Shown one piece after another: positions 26,866 to 38,400 of a stretch of 64,000 bases of DNA; within the stretch, counting starts at the first letter, position 1, and each line of letters starts with the position of its first letter. This DNA comes from Candidatus Sumerlaea chitinivorans (GTDB taxonomy: Bacteria > Sumerlaeota > Sumerlaeia > Sumerlaeales > Sumerlaeaceae). The stretch spans positions 288,672-352,671 of the forward strand of contig CP030759.1 in assembly GCA_003290465.1 (NCBI GenBank), in the 5' to 3' direction. The notes under the pieces were generated by a model. It had not been told where the DNA came from. It was given only the letters and a program-made list of their open reading frames with translations, and ran no database searches. Position numbers and translations under genes: made by a program.

Positions 26866-27498
26866 ATGTTCAACATTACCAGTCGTGAGATCGAAGAGAC
26901 TCTTGCGAAACTTGAGGCACGCAATGTACGCCTGAGAGAATTTGGGTTTGATGCCCTGCGTTCCGTTCAGGATGTGGTGCAGGCGGCTTTGCCTCTTTCT
27001 CTGCCGCTTCTCGAAATTGGGACGGGCAAAGGGCGATTCTTAACGGAGTTAGCTCGACACGTAGAGCAGGTGGTCTCTCTGGACCAAGACGCTGCTGAAC
27101 AAAGAATCGCCCAGATTCAAGCCATCGCAAGAGGTGTTGCGCGAAAGATCCACTTTGTCCGTGCCGATGCCCGGCACCTTCCATTTCCCGATCAGGCGTT
27201 TGGTTCGGTCATTTCCATGAACACCTTTCATCACGTCACAGACCCCTTGCAGGTGCTTCAAGAAATGGTGCGTGTCGTTGGTTCGAATGGAAAAATCGTC
27301 ATTAGCGACTTCAATGAGGAGGGGTTTGACGCATTGGCACGGCTCCATCGCTCGGAGGGGCGAGAGCATCCCCGCGGAAATGCTCCGCTTTCCCTGTTAG
27401 CCGAGTTTCTCCGAGTGCGAGGCTGGCACGTGGAGCGCAGGTCGGGGCACTGCCAAGATATCCTTGTGGCATATGGGCCAGCCGGCTGCACGATGTAA
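26866..27498 (+). CDS. SAM-dependent methyltransferase (Methyltransf_11 type)
   Basis: A 210-residue class I methyltransferase. It shows motif I LLEIGTGKGRFLTELA (SAM-binding glycine loop), the acidic VVSLDQDA, VRADARHLPFPDQAFG (motif II/III), and NTFHHVTDPLQVLQEMVRVV, the order seen in UbiE/small-molecule methyltransferases. The acceptor cannot be read from sequence. The ATG at 26866 follows CGAGGAGAGC, a strong ribosome-binding site, and is preferred over a TTG 30 bases earlier. It is divergent from the GTG start of the preceding gene, with 165 bases between. No clear operon partner follows. Confidence 0.85.
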   Translation: MFNITSREIEETLAKLEARNVRLREFGFDALRSVQDVVQAALPLSLPLLEIGTGKGRFLTELARHVEQVVSLDQDAAEQRIAQIQAIARGVARKIHFVRADARHLPFPDQAFGSVISMNTFHHVTDPLQVLQEMVRVVGSNGKIVISDFNEEGFDALARLHRSEGREHPRGNAPLSLLAEFLRVRGWHVERRSGHCQDILVAYGPAGCTM

Positions 27499-27597
27499 CC
27501 AACAGCCGTCGTGCGACGAAATGACCGCAAGTGGGTCTTCTGGGTTCGGAAACGCCTCTTTTTAGTCGTCCCGCTGAGACCGCTAAACGGGTACGCG

Positions 27598-27918
27598 TCA
27601 TGGCGTGGGAACGGGGAGGTCGCGGATGGCTCGCATGCATCCGACCCCGCCATCTCGAATACTTTCCGGCTGACGCAGGCAATCCGCCAGGCTCATCTTG
27701 CCCTCAACCATTGCGCGTGCATGAGGGGCAACTTCCTCGGGTTTCTTGAATCCCAAATCTCCGCGTTTAGGGGTGTAGCGGCCTCCACGTGTCATGGAAC
27801 AACCTGAGAGTGCAGCGACCAGTGGAAGGACAATGAAAAGAAGGATACAAACACGCTTTGAGCTCAGCAGCTCGAACAGGTGCTTCTGCAAATGCGCACG
27901 TTTCATGGGCGAAATCAT
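27598..27918 (-). CDS. Putative small lipoprotein (106 aa)
   Basis: A minus-strand frame with a convincing lipoprotein signal: basic SKR followed by VCILLFIVLPLVAALSGC, lipobox LSGC. The mature part of about 70 residues is basic and contains RYTPKRGDLGFKKPEEVAPH and a short cysteine pair (DCL, GCM). There is no homologue I recognise. ATG codons at 27918 and 27906 are both available; neither has a strong ribosome-binding site, which lowers confidence. It occupies an otherwise empty 600-base interval between the methyltransferase and the Agl23-like gene. Other frames in the interval look random in composition. Confidence 0.5.
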   Translation of the reverse strand: MISPMKRAHLQKHLFELLSSKRVCILLFIVLPLVAALSGCSMTRGGRYTPKRGDLGFKKPEEVAPHARAMVEGKMSLADCLRQPESIRDGGVGCMRAIRDLPVPTP

Positions 27919-28107
27919 TCGGTGAACTCAACCCGTCATGCAAGTGGAAAGCAACGCGATTTGGTTGGTGCTTGGGTGCTCGAAGGCACTGGAGCCATCG
28001 TCTCGGCTGTGGCGCGCCTGCTGCGCCACAGCTTGGGGTTTGCGTTCTGCTTGGCTGCGATTTGAATTGCGAAACTCTTTCCACTTGCCACGATTTGTGG
28101 CGAAACC

Positions 28108-30477
28108 ATGGACGCACAGACCAAGTTTCTCTTTCCGTCAAGCGTTGGCAAGCCGCCAGCGCAACGCACGTTTGGGACCATAGGGAGTACGCAAAACTCT
28201 GCTCGATGGGTTCTTTGGCTGGTCATTGGGGCGGCGCTCTATGCGGTTGTGATGCGCTTTTGGAATTTGGCAGCCAAGCCCCTTCATCATGACGAGAGCC
28301 TTTTCGCGTACTACTCGTATTTTTTGGCGCGCGGATATGGGTATCAATATCAGCCGATTCTCCACGGTCCCATCCTTGAACACGTGACGGCGCTTGTTTT
28401 CCTTCTTTTTGGCGACAGCGATCTGACCATGCGTTTGCCGGCGGCTGTCGGTAGTTTGGCCCTCTTCCCTCTTGCGTGGTATTGGCGGCGTTACCTTGGG
28501 CAGACGGGCATGATCGTGAGTTTCCTCCTGCTCGCGGTCTCGCCAACCATTCTTTACTACTCGCGGTTTCTGCGCAATGATGCACCCTACCTTGCCGCCA
28601 CGGTTTGGTGCGCGTTTTGTGTCCTTCGCGCCTTTGAAACAGGACAAAGTCGCTATTTTTGGGGCGGACTTTTGGCCGCAACCATCATGTTCTGCATGAT
28701 GGAAAGTTCGATTTTTTTCTTCGCCGCATGTCTGGGCTATTTTGCCGTCATCGTGATGTTTGATCTCGTCCGCGGCTTGGGATGCGACCCGACCCGTCCA
28801 AAGCAATTCCCGGGGAAAGCAGTCTTTTTTGTCCCAAAAGAGCGAAGCGGGCACGGGCACCTCACTCGTGAGCTTGTCCCAGTGGTGGGCGGAGTAGGGT
28901 GGGCGCTCGTGTTAGGTGCTGCGGCCGCCTACTTTTACGTGAGGGTGCTTTCGGATTCACTTCCGCTGCCCGGATGGCGCCGAGAAGGAACAGTGTGGAT
29001 TCCGGGGTTTTCCCAGCGTTGGTGGGATGCCTTCGTGCTTGGCGCGCCTTTGTGCGCGGTTCTGGGGGCAATTGCGGGCGCAAGCTGGCGCCGTGTTCGC
29101 GGCGAACGCGGAGTGCTCCATTATGTCCTTCATGTCGCGTGGCGAAATCGCTGGGCGATTCTTGGAGGGTTGGGTTTAGGACTCTTATTGTTTACGACTC
29201 TTTTCACGACATTTTTCACCCACACGGAGGGGCCCGATTTCTATGGGAACACGGTCCGCTGGACCCCTCTCCAGATCTACAAGAACACGTGGGATTATTG
29301 GTGGGACCAACACAAGTTGCACCGTATCAAGGGGCCCTTTCACTATTACTTGCCGATCCTCCTGCTCTATGAGTTTCCGGCAGTGATGATTGTGCTGGTA
29401 GGGTGGCTGCGCTCGCTTTTCGCAAAGCGTGCGCTTCTCCATTTCGTTCTTCTAATGCTCCCGCAGTTTGTCTTGTTCCTGTTGCTGCGAGGTCCGCTAA
29501 GCGATCTCGACTGGGCCGGTTACATGGACCCGAAGTTCCACGTCACAAGTCCTTGGCATCTTCATTTTGCGCTGGCGTACGTACAGATCCTGACCCATGT
29601 GGCCGGTGTCTTCTTTGTACGAGGAAAGTACGCTGAAAGCTTCCTTACGTTCTGGACCATCACGAGTTTGTTCGCGTACTCATATGCCGGGGAGAAGGTG
29701 CCTTGGCTCTCAATTCACACCACCGGTCCTCTTGTCTTGCTGGCAGGTTACTACCTTGGTAAGTGGATCGAGCGCAAAGAGTGGACACCCCCCCGCAGGT
29801 GGCTGTGGGGCGGAGTGGCAACACTTGCGCTTCTCTGGCAGGTCCGCTCGGACGTCTGGGTTGCGTTTATCAACTCGTCCAGTCCAGCCGAGCGGATTGT
29901 GTACAACCATACGTCGCCGGACGTCGTGCAGGCAGTGCGGGAGATCGAGCGTTTGGCCCATGACTCTGGTTACGGGAAGCAGCTTCCCATGCTCATCAAG
30001 GGTGAAATGGAATGGCCACTTTACTGGTACCTTCGCCACTACACGAATTGGGGGCCATCCGTGGATGAAAGCGTTGAGGAGACGAGCCGTCCGGTCGTGC
30101 TGGTGGATTGGGAACGCGCAGACGCCGAAAATCTGACAAACAATTATGAAATTTTGCGTCTGAAAGTCCGGGAATGGTGGGAGCCACCGTTGCTCGACTT
30201 CCGGGCACTGAGTGATATTTGGAGAATTCTGACTCCACGGGAAAGCAGGGAAAATAGCGAAAATGGCCTCCGCCTCGCTGCAGCTCGCCGCGAGTGGCGC
30301 AAGCTTTGGCGGTACCTTGCCTACCGCGAGATATGGCTCGACCCGGCCTCGCCCGCCTATAGTAATGGGGCCAACGAATTTGCGTTGTGCATCCGCAAAG
30401 ACATCTTGGCTGCCATTCGGTCTTGGTCGTGGCATGCACGAATGCCCATGCGTCGGGATGTCCCGATTGCGCCCTGA
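28108..30477 (+). CDS. Polytopic membrane glycosyltransferase-like protein (Agl23/TIGR03663-like)
   Basis: A 789-residue inner-membrane protein with about 12 or more membrane helices. It begins with the family motif KPLHHDESLFAYYSYFLARG (acidic loop of GT-C enzymes, expected to bind the lipid-linked donor), and continues with GPILEHVTALVFLLFGDSDL and SPTILYYSRFLRNDAPYLA. These features match TIGR03663, a family related to dolichyl-phosphate-mannose protein mannosyltransferases and named for an association with flippase activity (Agl23) in archaea. The C-terminal 180 residues are extracytoplasmic, with SPDVVQAVREIERLAHDSGY and a mixed alpha/beta pattern. No ribosome-binding site is obvious before the ATG. 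It probably acts on a lipid-linked glycan at the outer face of the inner membrane. Confidence 0.82.
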   Translation: MDAQTKFLFPSSVGKPPAQRTFGTIGSTQNSARWVLWLVIGAALYAVVMRFWNLAAKPLHHDESLFAYYSYFLARGYGYQYQPILHGPILEHVTALVFLLFGDSDLTMRLPAAVGSLALFPLAWYWRRYLGQTGMIVSFLLLAVSPTILYYSRFLRNDAPYLAATVWCAFCVLRAFETGQSRYFWGGLLAATIMFCMMESSIFFFAACLGYFAVIVMFDLVRGLGCDPTRPKQFPGKAVFFVPKERSGHGHLTRELVPVVGGVGWALVLGAAAAYFYVRVLSDSLPLPGWRREGTVWIPGFSQRWWDAFVLGAPLCAVLGAIAGASWRRVRGERGVLHYVLHVAWRNRWAILGGLGLGLLLFTTLFTTFFTHTEGPDFYGNTVRWTPLQIYKNTWDYWWDQHKLHRIKGPFHYYLPILLLYEFPAVMIVLVGWLRSLFAKRALLHFVLLMLPQFVLFLLLRGPLSDLDWAGYMDPKFHVTSPWHLHFALAYVQILTHVAGVFFVRGKYAESFLTFWTITSLFAYSYAGEKVPWLSIHTTGPLVLLAGYYLGKWIERKEWTPPRRWLWGGVATLALLWQVRSDVWVAFINSSSPAERIVYNHTSPDVVQAVREIERLAHDSGYGKQLPMLIKGEMEWPLYWYLRHYTNWGPSVDESVEETSRPVVLVDWERADAENLTNNYEILRLKVREWWEPPLLDFRALSDIWRILTPRESRENSENGLRLAAARREWRKLWRYLAYREIWLDPASPAYSNGANEFALCIRKDILAAIRSWSWHARMPMRRDVPIAP

Positions 30478-30728
30478 GTGTGCCCGCGTCCCGTACTACC
30501 GCTGGGATTCAGGCTGGTTACGTTCGCTTAGTTCAGCCGCAACGCGCAATCCCGAAATCATGAGAAGGGAGATGCTCACAACGGGGCCTTCTGAACGGTT
30601 GACCGAACGGCTGGACAGGCGAAGAGGCGTTTTATACCATGTTTCTGACAGATTTGCGCGGGAGGTTGAATTCGGGCGTTTCGTCTTGACCCCCCGCTTC
30701 GCCTTGCTGAAAAGTCCGGCTTACGATT

Positions 30729-31427
30729 ATGCGAAAATTCGAAAGCAGTGCGTTCACACTCATTGAGCTACTCATCGTCGTAGCCATCATATCGGTATTA
30801 GCTGCCATCGCGGTGCCGAATTTCTTGGAAGCGCAGGTGCGTGCGAAGACAGCGCGCGTGGCTGCAGACATGCGTTCGGTGGCGACGGCGCTCGAAAGTT
30901 ATGCCGTGGACAATGGCCAGTATCCGACTCGCCACGATAACTGGAAAACCAATACGGGAATTTTGGCGTATCCGCCATTGCGTGAGAAAGTCTTCGATCC
31001 GACGCCGGGCTATCAGAATGCCGCTGTCGGGTTGCACGTCATTACCACGCCCGTCCCGTACATTAGTAGCTTGCCGCGCGATGTTTTCAACCTCCCGGTG
31101 CGCGCGCTCATGACCCCAACCAATGAACTATTGGATGCAATCGACTATTGGGATCCGACGCAAGTCGACGCATGGCTTTCGATCCGCAAAGGCGCATTCT
31201 CGCTCATTGGTGGTCTTGGTCGCGGCTGGGCGCTTGTATCTGTAGGGCCGGACCAATATTTGGGTGTCACTTCTTCCGGAAATCCCGGCGGATATCCGGC
31301 TGAGCCGCCCAATACTCAATTGACCGGATATATTGTCTACGATCCGACGAACGGAACCATCTCCACGGGGAACATTTACCGGACAGCTGGAAATCTTACA
31401 GCACGCTATATTTTCAGTCCGCCGTAA
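30729..31427 (+). CDS. Type IV pilin-like / pseudopilin protein
   Basis: A 232-residue protein with the prepilin N-terminal methylation motif: MRKFESSA then FTLIELLIVVAIISVLAAIA, followed by an amphipathic helix (VRAKTARVAADMRSVATALE) that packs in pilus or type II secretion assemblies. The residue before the cleavage site is Ala rather than the usual Gly. Unlike common major pilins it has a glycine- and proline-rich C-terminal domain with no cysteine pair; FLEAQVRAKTAR is the form usually found in PVC-group and Sumerlaeota-type pseudopilins. No assembly genes are adjacent, so it is an orphan. The ATG directly precedes the motif. The following gene starts about 170 bases later. Confidence 0.82.
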   Translation: MRKFESSAFTLIELLIVVAIISVLAAIAVPNFLEAQVRAKTARVAADMRSVATALESYAVDNGQYPTRHDNWKTNTGILAYPPLREKVFDPTPGYQNAAVGLHVITTPVPYISSLPRDVFNLPVRALMTPTNELLDAIDYWDPTQVDAWLSIRKGAFSLIGGLGRGWALVSVGPDQYLGVTSSGNPGGYPAEPPNTQLTGYIVYDPTNGTISTGNIYRTAGNLTARYIFSPP

Positions 31428-31593
31428 GGGGTGTAAGACAGGGATTGGTAAATTCGTTGACCCAAGGAATCAGTAGAGGTGTGCCTACTCGTGGGGAGGT
31501 GGGATGGAAGGTTTTTGCACTTGAATTTTCGCAGTGATACGACGGCGAATGCCATATACAAAGATAACGAACTCTCGTAAAGGGTGGCTAAGC

Positions 31594-32379
31594 ATGAAGC
31601 ATAGCCTACGCAACAGTTTGGTGGCGGTAGGGATTGGTGTGATGTGGGGGCTTGTTGCTGTGTGTTGGGGCGATGTCCAACGGGCTCCCGAAACCCTGCA
31701 GTCGCTTGCTACCAAAGCGGATACTATTGTCCACGGCACATGTGTGGGCAAAGAGGTTGGGTTGGCAAACCGATTGATTTTCACAACTTACAAGATCAAA
31801 GTTCAGGAAACGCTGAAAGGCAAAGGGGTAAAAAGCGGCGACACTATGTCACTCACCCTCCCCGGTGGATCGTTCTCTACTCCTCCGGTTTCCCAAGCTG
31901 CCCTTGGCATGCCGGCGATCGTTCAGGACGAAGAAGTGGTGCTCTTCCTGAAAAATCCTGACCCGAGCGCTGTCAAGAAAGCTACCGTGCCGCAACTTGC
32001 GAGTTCGCCCCAGTTGGTAGGATGGTGGCAAGGCAAGTTTACGGTTTTCACTGATCCAGCGGACGGTCGGAAAAAGGTCACGCGGATTAACCCTGAGCGC
32101 TATGGATTCATACCGCGGGACGACGTCCTGAGCACCATTCTGCGAGCGCTTGCTAATGGCGAGTTGCAGACATCCGATACCGCGAACCTTGTGGATGCTG
32201 GCGGTGGTTTGAAGACGACGCCCGAAGGCCTCGAAATGCTTAATCGCGCGGTTAAGATTTCCCAGAGTGACCAAGCTGCAAGCAAAGCCCACGCGCAAAA
32301 GGGTCCTCAGCAGCGCAATCCTGTTCCTGCCCAAACGCTGGATGAGTTCAAAGCCTCGATTCGGAAGTGCGCCCAATGA
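31594..32379 (+). CDS. Exported protein of unknown function
   Basis: A 261-residue protein with a signal peptide ([18 protein letters not shown]) and no known catalytic motif. The N-terminal half ([46 protein letters not shown]) is beta-rich and looks like the OB-like export domains found in proteins whose names refer only to predicted export. The C-terminal quarter is helical and basic. The ATG at 31594 is preferred to 31534 because the signal peptide starts there. Its stop lies just 89 bases before the start of the giant FG-GAP protein, and the two may be co-transcribed. No function can be assigned. Confidence 0.65.
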   Translation: MKHSLRNSLVAVGIGVMWGLVAVCWGDVQRAPETLQSLATKADTIVHGTCVGKEVGLANRLIFTTYKIKVQETLKGKGVKSGDTMSLTLPGGSFSTPPVSQAALGMPAIVQDEEVVLFLKNPDPSAVKKATVPQLASSPQLVGWWQGKFTVFTDPADGRKKVTRINPERYGFIPRDDVLSTILRALANGELQTSDTANLVDAGGGLKTTPEGLEMLNRAVKISQSDQAASKAHAQKGPQQRNPVPAQTLDEFKASIRKCAQ

Positions 32380-32468
32380 TTTTGTTTTCGTCGCAAACGA
32401 GCACGCTTATGTTGAAAACTTCGGGATCCCTCTCACCGAAAATGACTTTACACGAGCGGAGAACACCC

Positions 32469-35400
32469 ATGGTTCGTCGAGGATTTCTATTCTTGGCTGC
32501 ATTGGTTTGGCTAACGTTCAATGCCTTCGCAGCTAACCAACTGCTGTTCCTTCGGACCGAGACCAACCGCGTTCTGGATCCCAACGACGACGAACTTGTT
32601 GCGTCGAAGATTTTCTGGCCCGATCAACTCCAACCTGTTCAAGTGGTCTATTTCGTAGACGCGCTGGGCAATGTCATTGCGCCTGCCAATAATGTGAACA
32701 ACATTCAGGAATTTGACATCTCCTCAGCCATCCATCGTGCTTTGGCTGAGTGGAACGATGCGGGTTCAAGCTTCCGCTTTCAGGAATGGCCTATACCAGC
32801 GAATTTCTATGCAGGCTTTTTTCCCGATCTTCCCCAAGGACCGGTGGCTGCGGGAATTGATGGCTTCAACTTGATTACGTTCCAAGATCCAAACGCCACC
32901 TTTGCTGCGGGCGACGGATTCTCTTATTCGCTGATCACTTACTTCAACCGGGATGTGGATTTGACCAATCTCAGCGGTGGGGAAGGGATCTCGGTCCAGC
33001 AACTGCAGTATCCAACGAACCTCGTCGCGACGACTTTGACTTTCACAAATCAGGGGAGCATTACGGTTCTTCTACCCTACACAAGCTATGAGGCTGGATC
33101 GATCATTGATGCGGATATCGTTCTGAATAATCTTTTTGCGGGGTGGGTCCTGCCGCCCGAGAATTCGGGGGACCTCACTCCTGAGCAGCGACTGGCCTTC
33201 CGAGGGCAAGCAGATATTCAGGCGATCATGACCCACGAGCTTGGGCATGTCATGGGGCTTGGGAATAGTTTCCTCTCCCTCCCCACCATGTCGCCGAATT
33301 ATCTCGAGAGCCGAGACCCCTACGAAGTTCGTGAACTCGATTTTGATGACAAATTAGCGGCCAAGATCAACTACGATGGCTATTTCAATCGGCACGGAAG
33401 AGCCGCGATTTCCGGTCGAGTCATCCCCGGGAATTTCTTCGAGCAAGGATTTAGCGCGGTGCCGACGGTGACGCCTGTTTACCTTGGGCGGGTGAACGAC
33501 GATGGCACCACCACTGCAGATGATCGTTACGGGATTGATGCGAATACTTCCTTCACCCGGAAGATTCGTTTGCTTGCCCAAGTGCTAAGTGGCCCTGAAC
33601 TACGCGTGCCCCTTGGCCCATCCCGCACCTTCTTCCCCGACTGGCGTTACTACTTTGGCGGGATCCCGGGGTCAGGGGATCCGTTCCCCGTTGGCAACGG
33701 CGTGACGGTTCCGGCTGGTCGTTACGTGGTGTATATCGAACCTGCACCGGGTTTGGCGAACGAAGTGGACGGAGCATTTGCCCCCGACGTTTTGTCTGTG
33801 CCTGCGGAGTTCTATGGCGGTTTGGTTCGAAGTTTCCGCTTGCCCGGAGCAGTGCCTGCAGTTGACCCAGATACGCCCGGCGATTATCGAATCCAGGATG
33901 GCTTTCTGCGGGTGGGCTTCAATCTGCTTGGCCAGTTCTCACTGGGGCTCAATCAGGCACGGCTCGACGAATTTGGAAATCCAATTGAGACGCAAAGCAC
34001 TAAGCGCATCATCGATGATAGCGAAGAACCAAGCGAGTCCTACATCACTTATCGCGTCACCAAACCCGATGGGCAAACCGTAGACGTTGCGAATTGGCGC
34101 GCTTACGACATCGCTCCGATCAATCCTCAAATACCCATTGCAGAAAACGATCCAGCGAACGCTGCGCTCGGCGCTTACGTGATTGCGAACTCAATTCAAG
34201 TTGCCGAGCTGCTTCAGATTCAGCCGCTTCCGCGCCCGGATGGAACCTCTACCCCAACTTCTTTGAAAGTGACGATTGTCGCCAAAAACATCACCACCGG
34301 TACCGTCCAATGTGGTCTGCGGAAGTTGCTGCGGGTTGTGCCTCTTGAACCGCACGGCCAGCCAGTTTTCTGGGCTGGGGCGAACAAGTACCGCTACGAG
34401 ACAACACTCCAAGGGGGGGCGGTCCCAGACGTCTTTACGTGGTCTTCCGATGGACCCACCAGTGTCTCGGACAAGCTTATCGGAATTGGACTAATCGGCA
34501 CGTCAGATGTGACGCGACCGGAGAAGCTTCAATTCGCAAACTACTACAACATTGCCCAGATTGGCGTTTCGAATCCAAAATTCTACGATTATGTCACGAA
34601 GCCACAGGAGCCGATTACAGATCCCGCAGTGGCGATTCAATTCGCTCCCCGTAGCCTTGCTCCGGGAGAAGTCACCACGTTCACGGTGGCTGTTACCTAT
34701 GCTGTGTTAGGTAGCTACAAGGATGGGCCAATTCCGTTCTTTGATGATGGCGTTGCTGAGCCCGGGGAGGACAATCCATCGCTCTTCGCTTATGTGGATG
34801 CGGCGACCGGCGCTGTCACCGATGGCATCGATATTCTTACCAATGTGGGAGCGCGTGGCCTTCTGACCACTGGAACAGAGGACATCACGTGCGATGTGGG
34901 ATGGGACCGCGATTGCGACGGCGTGCCTGACCTCATCGATAATTGCGTGGATACTTTCAATCCCGATCAGCGTGATGACGATGGGGATGGGCTCGGGAAC
35001 CTCTGTGACCCCGACACGTTCGGGTGCAACACCATCAACGACTCGGATTGCGATGGTATCCCCAACACCGTCGATAATTGCCGATTCACTTCAAATACCG
35101 ACCAGCTCGACTCGGATGGCGACGGCGTGGGTGATGCTTGCGACAATTGCTTGCTACTTCCCAACCCGGACCAAACGGATACGGACGGTGACGGTCTCGG
35201 GGATTCATGCGACAATTGTCCGAGCGTTCCCAATCCGGGTCAAGTGGACGACGACGAGGACGGCATTGGGGATGCGTGCGACCCTGTTGTTCAGCCGTAT
35301 CTGATGACCGAGGAGCCCACTGACCCTGCAACCGCTCCATTGCCCATCTATGCCACCTACGTCTATGGGGCTGCGGCGGGGGATGTTAATGGTGACGGCT

Positions 35401-38400
35401 ATCCGGATATTGTCGTTGCCTGCGGAGGGGTCGCTCAAGGCAATCCTCAGTCGCTTGTGAATCGGCTTTATATCAATGTGTTTGATGTCACCACAGGTAA
35501 ACGCCGGTTTGTCGATCTTACCTTCGGAAACGACGGAATCCCGAACACTGCGGATGACCGAATGCCGTTCGATCTTGATGCCTCCTTCGATGTTCGGCTT
35601 GCCGACTTCGACCTCGATGGTGATTTGGATATGTATGTTTCTAACTTTGCCACCATCGAGCCACCGTTCAACCTCCTTGAGGGAGCTCAAAACCGCTTCT
35701 ATCGCAACGAAGATGTGGACGGCGACGGAATTGGGGACGGATTCTTCACCGACGTGACCTATCTGTGGGATCCGGGGATCCTCAATAAGGGGGCTTTTGT
35801 CCCGTATCTTGATCAATTCCGCGGAGCCGTTTTTGACTATTCCACTCATTCCGACGTCGCTGACTTGGACGGCGACGGAGACGTTGATATCATTGTTTCC
35901 AATGCGGGAAGACTGACTGAGGGAACTGGCGGCGTCAACGTCGGCGAACTTGTAAATAACCAGCCCAATGTCATACCACGTTATTTCTTCAGTGAGCGCA
36001 TTCTCATTAATCACCGGCTTGAACCTATCTCGACACCATATGTGGCACCGCCCGGCTTAATTACGACCCTGTTCTACGACGAGACACTGGGTTTAGATTC
36101 CCGTTTTGGTGGGGGGAGAAGTCGTGCCCTTGACACCTTCGCTTTTGGCCCGCCGTTTGACGAGGAAGTGACAAGTGCTTCGGACCGGGTTCCTGTTCTT
36201 CTGCCCGATCACCCAACGTATACGCAAGGAAACGGCGATGACGTGTCCGATCGTAGCAATACGCTTGCCGTACGAGTCGGCCATTGGTGGGGCTCGAATG
36301 CACCGGGATTTGTCGCTTTCAACAAGCGCAACGGAAATAGCTTCTCACCGTCCGGACAGAGCGCCGTTGGACCGTGGGATGGGGATGAGCTGGTCTACTT
36401 TAACCAAGATCTCTGGGGGCCGGATGGAAACCCAGACGGAATCGCGGATGGTATTTTCTATGTACTCAATTATGGGTGGGAGAACAACTATTACATCCGA
36501 CGCCCCGATGCAGGTACAACTTCTGTCGCGGCCCTCGGAACCCCCGAGGGATTACCGGGGGATTATCCACCGTCAGGCTCCACCTTCACGGAGCGAGACG
36601 TCAAAGCTGTAGCAAATGACCAAACAATGTTTGGCGTCTTAGCAGACTTCGACTACAGTGGTTGGAACGAGATCATCAGCTTCAATAGCACCGGAGGCGG
36701 TACGCATAATATCTTTACAAAGACAGCCTTTGGTGATGGCTCGTTTGACGTGACGCGTGGGCGCGGTGGGTTCATCCCCGCGTTCGGAAACGATTATGAG
36801 CCGGCCGGCTTTGACTCTACATTGCCGCCTTCGGGTATTGGCGTAGTTGGTTCTTTCCGCCGGGATGACATCGCGACGTTGGCAAAACGGGGGCGGCCAC
36901 GCAGCGCTTTTGTAGCTGATCTGAATCTCGACGGCCTCTTCGATGTGATGGCCGCACACGATACGAATTCTGAAGTGGACTATTACCAGCCCGGTACTGC
37001 ACCCGGATACAAGACCGTTTATCTCAATGATGATTTCTTAACCTTCTTGATCGCAGACGCCCAGACCACATCGGCAATTTTCAACGAACTGGCGCACCCG
37101 GCGAGTTGGATCGAACCTCTCGACTATGATATGGATGGGGATGTGGATGCTTTCTCTGGGAACTACGGTACCCCTGCGAATCTGTACACGAACAACACGA
37201 TCCGTGGAAGGCGTCCTTCCCTGCCGTGGCAAAATCCGAACGCACGGGATTTGCCGATGTTTATCGATGCGACGCAGCAAATGCTTTCGCCCTATTATGG
37301 AATCGGCGCTGATCCGGTCCAGTCGTTTGCGTTAGGCTTTGGAAACATCACTTTAGGAGTGGACTTGGCAGACATAGATGGGGATGGGGACCTTGATCTA
37401 ATCTTTGCCAACGGCGGTATCAACTCGGCTGTTGGTGAATGGCAGCCTCTCTACAAGAACAATCTCTACGGGAGGTTCGTGGACACCACAGGGGACCAGC
37501 TCATCCTGAAACGCTTTATTCGCCCTGACCAGCGAGTGTTCACCCCCTTTGGGACGAATGAGCAGCCGCCAATGCTCGGAAGTCTGAACAATCGAATCTG
37601 GCTCGGTGGTTTCTCAGCACGAATGCCCGCTTACGACGTGCGGTTTGTTGACTACAACGGTGATGGAGCCCCGGACATTGTCTTCTCTAATAACGGTGCT
37701 ATTCCACGGTTCTTTACGAATTTGGACAGTGATGATCCTCTGGTCAACGCATTCGGGGACATCGACAGCAAACCCGACGGTGTGTTTGAGGATCAGACGG
37801 CGGCGCGTCTCCTTAGCAGCCTTTCGCTCGATAAGATCATTTCTCGGCGCTTCGACGTCGGTGATGTCGATGGCGATGGACACCCAGACATCATCATTGC
37901 CAACGGTGTGGAGAACCAAGGTGCTCGAAACGTCCTCCTTATGAACCGAAGCATGGGCTTTGGGCAGTGGGGTTACTTCCTGGAAGAGTCATGGCGCTTA
38001 CCTGATAACGGCGAGACCTATGACGATAGCACCGATGTTAAGTTTGTCGACGTGGATAACGACGGCGATTTGGATCTGATTGTTGCAAACCGTCCGGGAC
38101 AGAGTGCCGCTCCGAGCTTGTACCCTCATTGCCGGTTATTGTTAAACTCGGGCGGCACCTTCACGGAAGTCTCTGATCCAGAGATCTGGCCGCTGGTGGA
38201 CCGGTTTGTACGTGCTGAAGTCATTCTCCACGGAAAGTTCTTCGGCAGTGGAGCAGAGGACTTGCTTATCGGTTGCTCCGATACCGCGAACCCCTATATT
38301 CTTTTGGCCAACGACGGTACTGGGCGCTTTACCGACGTCACAGCGGCCAGAGCGCCCTCGCCGCCGGCATCCCAGAACTTCCCTGTCTACGGCGGGGATG

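Noticed and set aside
28138-28860. A 240-codon minus-strand frame inside the Agl23-like gene
   Set aside because: Antisense to a clearly coding, membrane-helix-rich gene; the translation is highly charged and lacks structure. Shadow frame.
35205-36014. A 269-codon minus-strand frame in the FG-GAP region
   Set aside because: Antisense reading of the periodic GATGGNGAT-type codons for calcium loops; the apparent regularity comes from the repeat on the plus strand.
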